The notes under the pieces are model-generated. The model was not told the origin of the DNA, did not search any database, and saw only the letters and a program-made list of their open reading frames with translations. 64,000 bases of DNA from Aquanectria penicillioides (Eukaryota > Ascomycota > Sordariomycetes > Hypocreales > Nectriaceae): contig PYIU01000003.1 in assembly GCA_003415625.1 (NCBI GenBank), forward strand, positions 2,852,001 through 2,916,000, in the 5' to 3' direction. Shown here piece after piece: positions 35,168 through 47,885 of this stretch. Position numbers and translations under genes: made by a program. Position 1 is the first letter of the stretch, and each line of letters opens with the position of its first letter.

Positions 35168-36414
35168 TGTGACAGGGATATAGACTGAGTCGCAAGGAAT
35201 AGGCGATTTAAGCGATGGAAGCAACGGGCTTCAATTGCCTGTGAGAAACGGTGATGATGTCGGCGTGGGTTTGGACAAGCCAAGCGGCGATGGGGTGATA
35301 GTGTTTGATGACGATGATGATAGTCTTGATAGTGGTGGTGGTTGCGTGGGTGATGGGCGGGAGGGAGAGGGCCCGTGTTCCGCGTGGGTGGCCGCGGTGT
35401 TGTTTATGTTTTTTTTTCCCGCCGGGCTTTTCTCTTGGAGCTTTCTAGGTTACGCTTCCGGGTGGACGTGTTGTGGTGGACGACCGGGGGGTGTGAGAGG
35501 GTCCACCACAGCTTCTGGCGGCCGTCTTCAGGCTTCCGCAACCACTGAAGGGTCGCTAAAGGCCTCTGGAAACCCGGGGCATTAGCCACTTGCTACCCTT
35601 ATTGTGAGCTGCACCGTGGTGCGCGGCACGGGCTGGTCGCCAATGAACTTGCGGGGTGGGACTCGGCCGCTCCAGGATCCCAATGTAAACAAACCCCCTC
35701 ATCCACCCATCCCACCTCAATCCCCTCGTCGAGCCAATATCTGCCGACTCATTATTTGGTGCACTCAATGGAGAGCTTCGGGGAGAGCTAGGAATAGCTG
35801 TTTGTAGATGAAAGCCTTGCAAGAGTACGGATACCATGCAGTTTAATTGAAAAATGGGGTTTCACTGGCAGGTAGTAGCCGGTACAACGCCCGAATGTTG
35901 GAGAAAGGTGACATCATGAACGGACTAGTATGTTGACTTTGTCGCCGCCGCCACGAGTCTTGTACCCAGTTTCTACCAGCCTCACTTCACAGGAGAGCTT
36001 GCGGTGTAATGCAATGTTCATTTCATGCATTTCTCATTGTTTACATCACTAGTTTCTCGCTACTCGATAATCCCGCATGCGCAATCTCATCATGTCCATT
36101 GATGTCGCCGTGTCTCGTGGCCACCTAAACGCCGTCATCATTTCACCGACAACTCAACTAGCCCAATCAGCGGCCAGTCTGCCCACCAGACGAGTCGCCT
36201 CGACTGATGGATAGAATGCTTCCTCTCTTCCCGGGCCTTGCCTAAGACGCGCCGTCTGTTGGCCATCGCATTAAAACACGACGGGTCGGGCACGAGCCGC
36301 GAGATATAGACAAAGTGCTCACACGGCATCAACAACAACAACAACAATCCCCCTCGCCCCTCCAAGATACCGCTTCGGTCTACCATTCCCGACAGCTTCA
36401 CTCCTCCACCCAGT
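35168..36414. other. Spacer: P450 3' flank and promoter of the SAP/LEM-like gene
   Basis: 1.2 kb. The first part, upstream of 35167 on the minus strand, is the promoter/leader of the SAP/LEM-like gene, with a run of ATG/GATGAT repeats near 35300. I see no ORF of substance. Confidence 0.5.
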
Positions 36415-38474
36415 CTACAAACCTCTCTTCCCCCTCTCAACCAGTCTCACCGGGACATGATCCCCAGTTTTCAGTTTGAGTGTCAAAACTGACGCGGCAT
36501 TCCGAATCTTCTCCCGACTGCTGTCTTGCGCCATTCTATACGTCTTTGCCTTCTCGTCGCGACTCATCTTGCTCACTTCCTCATCGCTTGCCCATTCATC
36601 CACTGCCAGCTCTAAACTGTGACTCCGGAACAGCACTGCGAGCGCTGCGATGATTTCAACTTGGGCGATTCGTCGTCCAAGGCAAGACCGCGGTCCGTCG
36701 CTGAATGGAATGTAGGACCCTCGTTCGGGACGAAACAGTTTTGTGCTCGTAACTGGGTCCTCGTACTCGCCCAGGTCATCGGCATCTGTAGTACCGTTGT
36801 CTGTCTCCACGGCCCCGGCATTGGTCTGTTGGCTGTTCCGAAACCATCGCTCCGGTACCCAGTCATTGACATCATCTTGTCCTTCGTGGATCTTGCTTGG
36901 ACGAGCTGGCCAATACCGCGGGTTCCGATGGACAGAAACGGCAACGAGAGAAATCTGCGTGCCTTTGGACAAGACGTATTTCTGCCCGTCCATGGTAACC
37001 ACCTGGTCTTGATTGGGCGTGACCACTTTTGGCATTTCCACGACAGCGGGCAGCAAGCGCAGCGTCTCGTTCAGGCATGCACCCAGCATGCTAGCCATCA
37101 TGGGGTTAATCAAGCTCTCGTAGTCCACGAGCTTGGGCCTGCGTCTCCGAGAATCTCGTCTATGTCTTTTTGCAGTCTCCGCTGAGCTACTGGGTTATTT
37201 GCCAGTTCGATCAGGATAAAGTGTATCGCGTTTGCTGTGGTCTCGTGTCCTGCGACGAGCATAATGAAGGCGTTGCCCAGGATCTCGTCTCTTGAAAGGC
37301 CACCCTCCCTCGGTGCAGCTTCATCCGCCTTCTGTCCCAGCCCATAGCTGGACCTTACCAGTTGACCCATCAAGTCCATTCCCTCTACACGCTCTCCTCG
37401 CCCGGCTTCCTCGATCTTCTCATTCAGGAGTTCCTGCATATACTTACACCAATCTTCGTGGGCGTCAGCTGCAAGACGCGCTTTCTGCATTGGCACCAGC
37501 CCTGCAGTTCCAATCAGTAAGCGACATATTATGATGGGGTTCTAGTTCAAACATACTCAACACCCATCTAGGCACTAGCAGGAGCAAGAGGATATATTCC
37601 AGCATCGTTGCAACGGTATTGACAAAGCTCAACTTGTGACCTTCGACTGGTTCCAATGATCCATACTTGGCCAGTTTCATATCAGCCCCGTCAGGCAACG
37701 TCTCACCTGGCCACAATAAATTCAATCCAAATCCAACGTACGCGATGATGTGAAGCGCAAGTCTCATAGTGTCGTGATCAAGGGAATGGATAGTATCGCT
37801 ACGTTTGCCTTCTGGGCCAGTCCAGACTCTCACCATACCCTGGGCCTGTCGGATAGCTTCTTTAAAGACGAGGGCAGCATTCTTCTCGTTGAACGAGGCT
37901 GATGTGACTTTGCGATGCATGCGCCACATAGCACCTTCAGATGTCAATACATTGTCACCAAACTGACGCAGAATCGCATAGGTCTCTGTGAGTTTGGGGA
38001 AGTTCTCTCGTCGAGAGGTAAATTGGGCAATGGCCTCGGCACTGCAACACATGACCCAGAGCATGCCTGGACTAACGATGATGAACATGTCACCATGTCG
38101 GGCAAATCTCTCATGGCGGGTACGATACGAGAAGTCGGGGGTTATGGGGCTGCTCGAGCGTCAGTCGTTTCGTTGCTGTTACAATGGGGGGAGGGCATAC
38201 TCGAGCCATTCTTCCCACCACGACGCAGGAAAAGACTTGATGATGGGCAGCCATAATTTGTGAGTTATCTGCCACGCTAAATTAATGGGAGAGCATGCTA
38301 TCGGGATGATACGTTAGCGACCATCTCGTCAACACTGGATGTGACAAGCGTACGGGCGACGATGTAAGGTAGACCGGTTTTCTTGGCTTCGGCGATGTTG
38401 CGTTGCAAGCCAGTGATGGACGAATACGCGGCGAACGCGATGGCGAGCCCAATGAGAATCAACAGGGACTGCAT
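36415..38474 (-). CDS. Cytochrome P450 monooxygenase (one frame break)
   Basis: Membrane-anchored microsomal P450 of unknown substrate. Four exons (38354-38474, 38201-38297, 37557-38149, 36415-37501; introns 56, 51 and 55 nt). After repair it is 632 aa, long for a P450. Seen: an N-terminal anchor LLILIGLAIAFAAYS, helix I AGHETT at about 354-359, the ExxR motif ETLR at about 416-419, and the heme loop FSDGPRSCLGRR at about 537-548 with its Cys ligand at about 544. The frame breaks once at 37125-37126, where a lost G restores SSWDYESL. The protein has an acidic insertion (TDADDLGEYED) before the heme region. No oxidoreductase, synthase or regulator lies next to it, so it is not part of a visible cluster. 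The CYP family is not assigned. Confidence 0.92.
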
Positions 38475-40755
38475 CGTGGGCGAATTCCCACAAACTTGTT
38501 GGCTAACAACTTTGATCTAACCAACCGTAGATGTCAGGTTACTCGGTCACATGTAAAGTGAGATAAGCAGCACACTGTGCCCAGTGTAGCGGTAGATCTA
38601 GGTGTAGGACGCAGGCGCTTCAGGGACGGACAGATTATTCAAGAAGAAGAAAGTTGCATCGGGGCGAGTCAGCCATGGCGTCAGTCCTTGAAGGTGTGTT
38701 TCGCAAAGTCACACAGTTGTGATTCAGTCTGCGGACATGAGTGGAAGCCGGACGTGGCGGCTTGCAGCTTGGTGCAGTTGGTCAGGGGCCTCAATGAAGG
38801 CTGGGATTGTTTCGGATGTGGAACAAGCCTGGCCATCAGCAGCATTAGTTTTGGCTCCGTCGCCATCCGATATGGCGCCGCGTTCCTCTAAGGTGCAAGG
38901 TTCATTCCAGCTGAATCAAGGTGAGCACCTCGTGGTCTAGGGTAGGCGATCTGGAGAGGTCTTGTCTACGAGGATGGATGGAGGTGGATTCTGGATAATT
39001 GGAGTTGTCGACTGTGCTTATCGTGTGCTTGGTGGCATAGCTGGCAAAAAAAGAAGATACAAGCATCATAGGTATCACCTCCGGCATTGGTGGACTGATG
39101 GATGGGGGCGGTTTCCACGGATGCAGTGTCACTCGCGGATTGTTGATTCCTTACTTACCTGCCTATTCCATGAGGATGGGACATTATGCCAATCCATTTG
39201 CAGCGGTCACCCGACATACCGTAACCTTAAACAGGATACGGTACGAAATTTATCTCCAGGGTACATGACTATGACCATCGACGTCCGCTCTGATTATGTG
39301 GTTGAAACAGTACCGTTGGCCATGGCTTCGAGTCGATGTGCCGAGGCTGCGGCCAGGGGAAGGTTAGAGGTTAAGGAGCATATGTTCCAACTACTACTCT
39401 GTACCAACAAAGGGAATGTTCTGCAGGGGCCGAAGGGGGCTTCCAGAGAGCCACATTTGACTCGTGTTTGATCCCTACTCGTAATCAGACTCGACTTGTT
39501 GAGGCCTCCTTCAATACACGTAGTGGTATCGCGGAACGTCACCGCCGACACCCTTTGCCCCTTACATGCGCCTACGGATACGTGCGAACCTTGGCGATGG
39601 TAGTACGCCTCTCAGAATAAACCCGTGGTGTAATTAAACCTATCAACATTGTGTCCACCTGGGCTAGGCCCGCAGCCCCTCCTGATGGTGATTGGATCGG
39701 GGTGCACGACGAAGGTGAGTCGGTTAGTTGGGATGCGGTGAGGGCGCGGATGATGTCAATGGATCTTTGTTCACGATCACTTGATGCGCTGCATCGGATG
39801 GATGTCCATCGCAGCACCGAGCCGAAGTGTTGCACAAGGCTGGTTCGTGATGCTCGAGTGAAGAGCACCAACGGTACGGTCCCGTGGGTGTGTTTCAGTG
39901 ATGCTTGGCACTAGAAGTGGCCCCACCGCCGCCCACCAGCACAAGAGGCTAAGGCTTAGTCTCAGGGAGGTTCGACTCGTTCGAGCGAGCGCGAGCGCCA
40001 GTGACGGGCAGGGGGGAGGGAGGTCCCCAGGATGGCACCCCCAGAGCGCCCCCAGGCCTCTTTCAGGCGTCCCCGCCCCTGCAATCAATCAAGCGGAGCC
40101 CACACTTAATCCCATCCCACAGTAGCTTATGGGCAGGCTCCAGAACTGCCACCCAGAATCCTCTGCTTGGCTCCAATCTGCAGCAGGGTCTTGTCGTCGA
40201 CAGATTGCCTGTCGCCTCACCACCTGCTTGCTCAACGGCAGCTGCTTATTGCGTTGCGGCGGCTCTCAGCTTTGGACGAATCCTTGCCAACAGACCCGCG
40301 AGCGACCACCTCGACGTCGTCCTGCCTGATTATTCGTCCTGCAACAGACTTTCAGCGCTTCCTTTCTTTGCAAACTTTCGGTTCGCATTCAACGTTTTTT
40401 TGTCTTTGCCTTTTCAGCGACCCCTGGTTGACGCGTTCCGTCACCTGGAGAGCACCGGGCCATCACGTTCGACATTCGACAATCGACCTCAACGCTCCGT
40501 CTAAACTCACGCACCCTCAACGAACGTGCGCACCACGACGAATCGAACACCCCCTTTACATCGTGTCCGCTGAACGATCGACTCTGCTCAAAAGATAACC
40601 CCCTTTTGTCTCGGATCTTGCTGTCGCTCCAGCATGTTGCGCCTGGGAGGTGGTTTGTCTGAGCAGATATCCTTCCCTCGCACCGTTGCGTCCAACACCC
40701 TCCGAATTTAAACCTTCGATCTTACACCGTTGCGTTCGACCCCAAACGAACGAAC
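38475..40755. other. Divergent intergenic region between the P450 and PLD1
   Basis: 2.3 kb between two divergent genes, so it holds both promoters. Sequence from about 40100 to 40755 is pyrimidine-rich on the + strand and is probably the PLD1 leader. A 169-codon + frame (38962-39471) has no domain and is not supported. Confidence 0.5.
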
Positions 40756-43700
40756 ATGGCCGATCAGACCAAGCATGACTTAATTCCTCCAACGGATGGA
40801 CAACTCCCATCGACGTCACCATCCAACACCGATTTCCAGCTCTCGCCGGCACCCGCACAGCGAAACCCCAAAGTCCTACTACCACCCCAGAGCTCAAAGT
40901 AGCGTCATCCAACACCCAGACCTCTGCGTCAGAATCTAAAGAAGCCCACAATGGAGTACCGTCAACCAAGCATGCCTCGGCGCCTTCATCCCTGAAGAAC
41001 AAGTCTGCTGCTCCTTCAATGCAGTCACTGAGGGAACGTGCTACCGGTGACGGAGATGGTGAGGAGGGCGGACCGGCCCCTGACAGGAGGAGTGTTCAAT
41101 TTGCTCGACCCGACCCGACCGACTCCCCCGCTGGACATACACGCAACAATTCTTGGGAGGAGCCCGAAACTCCAGGCAAATCGCGAGGAGCTTCTTTAAT
41201 GTCCAAGCTCAAGGCTCTGGCAGGCACAAGCAATCTCCAAACACCAAAGTCCCCAAATGAGTCAGGTTTCCAATCCATTACGAACTCACCAACTGGTTCA
41301 CGACCGGGCCGTGGTATTCCTGATACCTTGACGGAAGAGGACACCGATGCGGACGCGGATGCAGAAGAGACGGCGGACGAGGCGAATGCCACAGATGGCG
41401 GAAAGTCGAAGAAGAAGAAGCGCAAAATCCGGCGATCTAAGAAGGCAAACACCTCGCACCCCCCGACACCTAAAAAGCTTTCTCATGAGACGGGCTTGAG
41501 CGGAACCTATGACCGCCTTCTCAAACGTCGTGCCAGTATGCCAGACACAGCTGGTGCTGACTATGGAGTTTCTGAAGGCGAAGGCCGGGATCGACTTGGC
41601 AGAGCTTATCGAAGGGGCAATTCCTGGATGACTCCTGCTATGCGAACAACTGGAGAAGAGGGTGAGGAGGCTGACGGCCAGGTAGCCATAGGCCGGCGAA
41701 TTGGTCATATTCGACGGATCACAGTGTTCGGAGGAGGTGGTGTGTCAGATGGCGATGCCATGACACCTAAACGTCCCTTTTTCAATTCTGAACGAGCGTC
41801 TACCTTTGGCGCGCAGAAATGGAAACAAGTCAAGAACACCTTGAGGCTTCTTCGGCAAAAGAAGGAGGATAGGTTTGATTACTTCAAGTCGGCCGAGTTG
41901 ATGGCCGAGCTGAGAGCTGGCGCCCCCGCCGTTCTGATGCTTGCTAGCATGATCCAAAGAGATGAGCACGGGAATAAGAGGATCCCGGTCCTCCTGGAGC
42001 AGCTGAAGCTTCGCATTACAGACAGCAGCCCAGCGCCGGATGATGACAAAGACAGACACTGGCTGTTCACCATCGAACTCGAGTATGGTAGCGGACCAAG
42101 CAGAATGAGCTGGATCGTGGCTCGCACTTTGAGGGACATCTATAACCTGCACCTGCGCTACAAGTTCGCCCTCGGCAATGAAAAGTATATGCCAGGCCGT
42201 TTGGATCTTGGAGGCCGCCCTAAGCAGCCCAAGTTCCCCTATTCAGCTTTCCCCTACCTGCGAGGAGCTCGTAAGAAGGAGGATGAAAGTGATGAGGAAG
42301 ATCAAGGGAGCGGCCGTGGCGAAGACACGGCTGGTGACGCAACTGCCACCGAAGCGGCTGAGGGTATCTTGAGCGACCTTGATGCCCCGAACCTGGCTCC
42401 AAAGAGGAAGGGTCGTAGTCTTTTGGGCATGAGGCGTCGATCTACTGGAATTACTGATCCTGGTGAGATGTCCCAGTCCGAAACACCAGGCGGACCAATC
42501 GTGGACTTGGCTACTCGAAGGCAGCGTTACGTTGAGAAGCAGCGTCGTATCTTGGAGAAGTATCTTTCCGAGATGATTCGTTGGCTTATGTTTAGGGCTG
42601 ATAGTAATCGGCTCTGCCGTTTCCTCGAACTTTCGGCTTTGGGGGTCCGACTTGCAGCCGAAGGTAGTTACCATGGCAAAGAAGGATACCTCCATATCCA
42701 ATCTTCCAAGGGTCTTGATTTCCGTCGCGTCTTGACCCCGGCCAAGGTCATTGCCCGCCACAGTCGCAAATGGTTCCTCGTTCGACAGAGCTACATCGTT
42801 TGCGTTGAGTCGCCAGAGAACATGAACATTTACGACGTCTACCTTGTGGATTCAAAGTTCAGAATCGTGTCTAAGCGACACAAGATGAAACAGCTTGGCT
42901 TCAGTGAGAAGAGGTCGGAAATTGATTTAACAGTTGAAGCTCCGCCCGAGAAGCACCATACCCTCACTCTGCACACCTCTGAACGTAAGGTGCGCCTCTT
43001 CTCGCGGAACCAGTCCGTCATGAAGCAGTTCGAGGACTCCATCAATGAAATGTTGAAGCAGACTGCCTGGTACCAGAAGAAACGGTTCGACAGTTTCTCT
43101 CCTGTACGAACTGGCGTTTTCGCCCAATGGCTGGTTGATGGTCGCGACTACATGTGGAACGTCTCACGCGCTATCAACATGGCTAAGGATGTAATCTACA
43201 TTCATGATTGGTGGCTCTCTCCAGAGCTTTACATGAGAAGACCTGCAGCCATCAGCCAAAAGTGGCGCTTGGACAGATTGCTGCAGAAAAAGGCGAGAGA
43301 GGGTGTCAAGATCTTCGTCATCGTGTACCGTAACGTCGAGGCCGCTGTTCCAATCGACTCAGAGTACACGAAGTTCTCACTCTTGAACCTTCACCCCAAC
43401 ATTTTCGTCCAGAGATCGCCCAATCAATTCAAGAAAAACCAGTTCTTCTTTGCGCACCACGAGAAGATTTGCATTGTGGATCACGACGTGGCATTCGTTG
43501 GTGGCATCGATCTTTGCTTTGGTCGTTGGGACTGTCCTCAGCACCCAATTGTTGATGACAAGCCTACAGGATTTGAGCTCTCCGAGATTCCCAAGGATGC
43601 CGAACATTGCCAGTTGTTCCCCGGCAAGGACTATTCGAACCCACGTGTGCAAGACTTCTTCCGACTCAACGAGCCGTATGAGGAAATGTATGAAAGAAAC

Positions 43701-46237
43701 AAGGTTCCTCGAATGCCGTGGCACGATGTCGGCATGCAAGTTGTTGGCCAGCCAGCTCGAGATCTGACCCGTCATTTCGTACAGCGTTGGAACTACCTGC
43801 GCCGAGGACGCAAGCCAACACGCCCTCTTCCATTCTTGCTTCCTGCTCCCGATGCTAATGTCGAGGAGCTTGAGGCCCTGGGCTTGACCGGTACCTGCGA
43901 GGTCCAGATCCTCCGATCAGCAGCTACCTGGTCCCTTGGTATTGAAGAAACAGAGCATAGCATCCAGAACGCCTACATCAAGATGATTGAGGATTCCGAT
44001 CATTTTGTGTACATTGAGAACCAATTCTTCATTACTAGTACTGAAGCATATGGTACGAGAATCAACAACCGCATTGGAGATGCCCTGGTTGAACGAATCA
44101 TTCGAGCCCATACCAACGATGAGGACTGGCGATGTGTTATTATCATTCCTCTGATGCCTGGCTTCCAGAATACTGTTGACCAGCAAGAAGGGACGAGCGT
44201 CCGTTTGATCCTCATGTGCCAGTTTATGAGTATTTGCAGAGGTGAATCATCCATCTTTGGCAGACTCCGTGCTCTTGATATTGAGCCAGAGGACTACATA
44301 AACTTCTATTCTCTGCGACAATGGGGAATAATGAGCACCGATGTTCTCGTGACCGAGCAACTGTACATCCACGCAAAGGCGATTATCGTGGACGACCGCG
44401 TGGCACTCATCGGATCCGCCAACATCAATGAGCGATCAATGGTGGGCAACCGTGATTCCGAGTGTGCCGCGATCGTTCGAGATACTGATATGATTATGTC
44501 AACAATGGCCGGAAAGCCTTATCAAGTCGGCCGTTTTGCCCATACGCTTCGCCTCCGTTTGATGCGAGAACATCTGGGACTCGACACCGATGAGATCCTT
44601 GAGGAGGAACGTCGGGCGGATCTTGAACGCCAGGGCTTTGAAGAGGAGATGGACGACATTTACAACGAGAATGAAGCGTCTGGATCTAACCTTGCAAAGA
44701 AGCGGCAATCACAACACATCCCAAGCTTCAATCATGATCTGGATTTGGAGGCAGCTGAGCGAATGGAAGATGGGGCTAGCTCCAGCTCCAGCTCCAGCCC
44801 CAGCTCGTCATTATCGGGAGATTCTGGTGTGAGGACTCACGCCAAGGGGAAACAGAAGCAGAAGCTTGATGTTACAGGATATGGCCCTGATAACTGGAAG
44901 CGGGCCGAGAAATCTGGCCTGGATGCTGGCCGGGATTCTGTGATTGTCAATGGCCACGAAGTCCTGGTTAACAACATTGGAAACGAAGGCAGGGGAACCT
45001 TGGAAATGCCAAAGGAAACACAGAGGCCGGTGGGATCGAAAGAGAGGCAGCAGTCAGATGCAAGTCTGCTCAAGGCCGAGGCTCTCCCCCCTGTGCCGGC
45101 TTTGAACCGACGCACTACGGATCAGTTGGGGCTCCCTCGAGCCGCGCAATTGCCCTCACTCCCAATGTCAGATGATACTGATATCGGTGGCCCTGGTTTG
45201 CAGTATGACCCTGAGACTGGTCGATTTACGACGAATCCTGTTCACCCTATGGCCTCAGACGTCCAACTTGCCCACATCGACAAGGATTGCATGAAGGATC
45301 CTCTTGATCCCAACTTCATTGAAGACGTCTGGGCTCGCGTTGCCATGAACAATACAAAGCTGTACCGCAGAGTCTTCCGCTGCATGCCGGATTCCGAGGT
45401 CACCACATGGGCCGAGTATCGGGAATATCGGGCATATGGTGAGAGATTCCTGGCAAGCATGGAAGGACGGCCAAGACAGGATTCTGAATCAAAGCCCGAG
45501 CCCAGCCATCGCGGTTCAACATCTGCTGGACTGGGTGTGAGCGTACCTGGAATGGAAATGCTGCCAAGCTCCCCCGAAACCGAAGTTGAGAAGGCTGCAG
45601 GCAAGATTGCTGAGAAGACACCCTTCCCTCATCATGATGACGACAGGATCAAGATTGTGATCCCCGGAGATGAGCCGAAGGAGATGAATGAAAAGCAGCC
45701 ATCCCAAGACATGAATGGGAACAGCACACCTTCCCAATCCAAACCTGCTCTGGATACCGAGTTTTCAGCAAACAGCCCACGCCCAATAGAGGCGCCTTCT
45801 CCAGTTTATTCAATTGGAGACACACCATTCCCAGCTTTTGAAAACACAAACACTAGGTTCCTGGAGCCACAAACTAGCACAAGAGACAGGGATCGCCGAA
45901 CAACCTTTTCGACACTTGAAAAGCCTTCCTCAAGGGAGACGAATACTGCAGGCTCTGGGCAGATCGGGTCGGTTAAGCGTCGTCGCCGAGCCACGACCAA
46001 GAATAGCCGTCGTGGATTCACCATTGAAGATATGCCGTCTCGTTGTGACGCCGAAGGGTTACTGAACTTGGTTCAGGGAAATCTGGTTCAGTTCCCTTAC
46101 GACTGGCTCCTTACGGAGGAGCAGAATGGCAACTGGGGCTACCAGGTCGACGGAGTCGCCCCGTTGGCAATCTAGTAAGTAGCAGCCTTTTCCAACGTGA
46201 TGAAGTTCATGGAATACTGATCACCTGTAGCAACTAA
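40756..46237 (+). CDS. pld1: Phospholipase D1 (Spo14/PLD1 family)
   Basis: Phosphatidylcholine-hydrolysing phospholipase D that makes phosphatidic acid at membranes; 1,808 aa after repair. Seen in order: a long disordered basic/acidic N-terminus; a PX-like domain from about residue 415 (ELEYGSGPSRMSWIVARTLR) with an acidic insertion; a PH-like region (SRKWFLVRQSYIVCVESPEN); first HKD motif HEKICIVD at about 902-909; second HKD motif HAKAIIVD at about 1206-1213 followed by LIGSANINERSM; a Ser-rich low-complexity stretch; and a conserved C-terminus. One C is missing at 40866-40869; adding it joins the ATG at 40756 to the long frame, which otherwise starts at 41019. The in-frame TAG at 46173 overlaps a 5' splice site. 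A 56-nt intron (46175-46230) leads to a 7-base last exon, giving an LAIYN end. Confidence 0.95.
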
Positions 46238-46489
46238 ACCGAAGAAGCCCCGAGAAGGAGAAATGTAACCTCGAGCAGACATCAATGTTGTATAGCAGCA
46301 TCGCAACGGAGTTAATTGGGAATTTCGCATTTCAATAGGGTCTAGGATGCATTCTTTGGGTGCCTGATGTTGAGAACAATCGCAGATGGTTTCTTTTGTT
46401 GCCCTACATATTTATACATAATTTCCATTAAGCGACCTACACATAGCCTTTTTACATGTATAATACAACCAAACGAACAAGCCGTCGCT

Positions 46490-47280
46490 TTAAACCTTCT
46501 CGCTCACCCAGATGGCTCCCCGGCAACCCGCGCGAATCACACCAGTCAGCAGCCAGTGTGGCTCTGCCTTTCTAGCGTCGTGCTCCACAGCGTGATCCAA
46601 GTGCTCCAGTTCCTCATCCCGAATCCTCCTCAAAGTCTTGACGAGATCCGCTAGGTCCTCGCCAACCTCGTAGCCCTCAGCCTCCCAATTTGTGATCATC
46701 TCGAGAAGAGTTCGGATTTGCTCGTTGTAGTGACCGCCAATTTCAGTCTCGACGGCTTCGGTACAGGCCATGGCGGCCTCGTATCCCATCATGGCGGTGC
46801 CCCAGCCTAGGCCAGTGGCCATGACCGACCAGAGAGGGTACAGGGCAGTCGGGCGGATGCGGTGCTTGTGGATGAGGTGGTTGAAGGTCTTGAAGTGGCC
46901 GTCCTCCTGGTCGTACATGTGTGCCATCAGCTTGCGAAGGTGTGGGCGACCGCGAAGGAGGACCGGGGTTTGGGCGGCGTAGATGAGGACGGCAGCCAGC
47001 TCGCCGGCCTGGTTGACACGAAGCTGGGAAAGCTACGTTAGCAACGGCGCCAGAGGCAATTGCGGAGAGGGGAAATTCGTACAGCCGAATCGAGGAACTC
47101 GCGCTGCTCCTTGGTGAGCGGCTTGCGCTTCTTGGGAGCTTCGGCAGACTCGGTCGACACGGTAGCTTGCGCTTTGGACGTGGTGGCGATGGACCGGATA
47201 TACGGTTGGCATGGAGGGACGACGATTGGCCTTGCGCAGAGAGCACGCATAGGGCGGGCGAGAGCTCGTGTGGGCGCCAT
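46490..47280 (-). CDS. coq7: 5-demethoxyubiquinone hydroxylase COQ7/CAT5, mitochondrial
   Basis: Di-iron hydroxylase of the penultimate step in ubiquinone synthesis, on the matrix face of the inner mitochondrial membrane. Two exons (47083-47280, 46490-47023; 59-nt intron GTACGA, branch GCTAAC, TTTCCCAG). 243 aa. Seen: an N-terminal Arg/Ala-rich targeting sequence (MAPTRALARPMRALCARP), the domain start LRVNQAGELAAVLIY, and metal-binding ExxH motifs QEDGHFKTF and EELEHLDHAVEH, ending in GAIWVSEKV. The frame is intact. It converges on PLD1 with only 252 bases between stop codons and diverges from RTF1, probably sharing its promoter. Confidence 0.95.
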
Positions 47281-47885
47281 TGTTGTCGGCTGGCCTATGG
47301 AGCTGAAGCGGCTTGGGAGAGCCCGTCAATTGCAATCGGAAGTTAAGGTGAGAGAGAGAGGCAGAGCAACCCTCTTGTTCCCGAAATCGAACCACGGCGA
47401 CAGCGGCGCGGGCGGTTGGCGTCCGGGGTGGTCTCGGTGTGCCCACCAATGAATGGGTCAAGGGGTCACCGGCAGCCACAGAGGAGGCGCCACCGAGGGG
47501 CTCTCACCGAGGCCGGACTAAAGCTTTGCCGTGCGCAGATGGGACCCACTCCACACGTGCAGTTGGATGACATAGCGTTCAGCCAATCACGCGTGGACTG
47601 GAACACGACGAATTCCGAACAAGTTGGGAGGCAAAGAACACTCACTTCTCACTTTACAACTCCAGCTTCGCTTCATCAATCCCTGGCGCCGCCCATCTCT
47701 TGCTAGCTCCGGCGCCTCGTCGCGAACATTTTCGCGCAATTCTTGCCGCTCGAATTCCTCCCACCACTTCGACTCAACGCGGTACGACGCCTGGCAGCTG
47801 CGCCTTGACACCGCGTCGCGAGCGCAACCCCTGAGAACTGAAAAGTCAGACATTGTGACGATCGCGAAGAAGGACCACAGTCGCC
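47281..47885. promoter_or_regulatory. Divergent promoter of COQ7 and RTF1
   Basis: 605-bp head-to-head spacer. A CCAAT box (47583-47587) is followed one base later by a perfect ACGCGT MluI-type element (47589-47594). Known: CCAAT is bound by the HAP complex, which controls respiratory genes in fungi; ACGCGT is the MBF site. Use of either here is inferred. Confidence 0.45.

Noticed and set aside
36415..38474. Secondary-metabolite gene cluster around the P450
   Set aside because: No synthase, cluster regulator or tailoring enzyme flanks it; the MFS gene is 13 kb away and neighbours are housekeeping genes.
47385..47410. AATCGAACCACGG suggesting a tRNA on the minus strand
   Set aside because: No T-stem pairing; it lies in the COQ7/RTF1 promoter.
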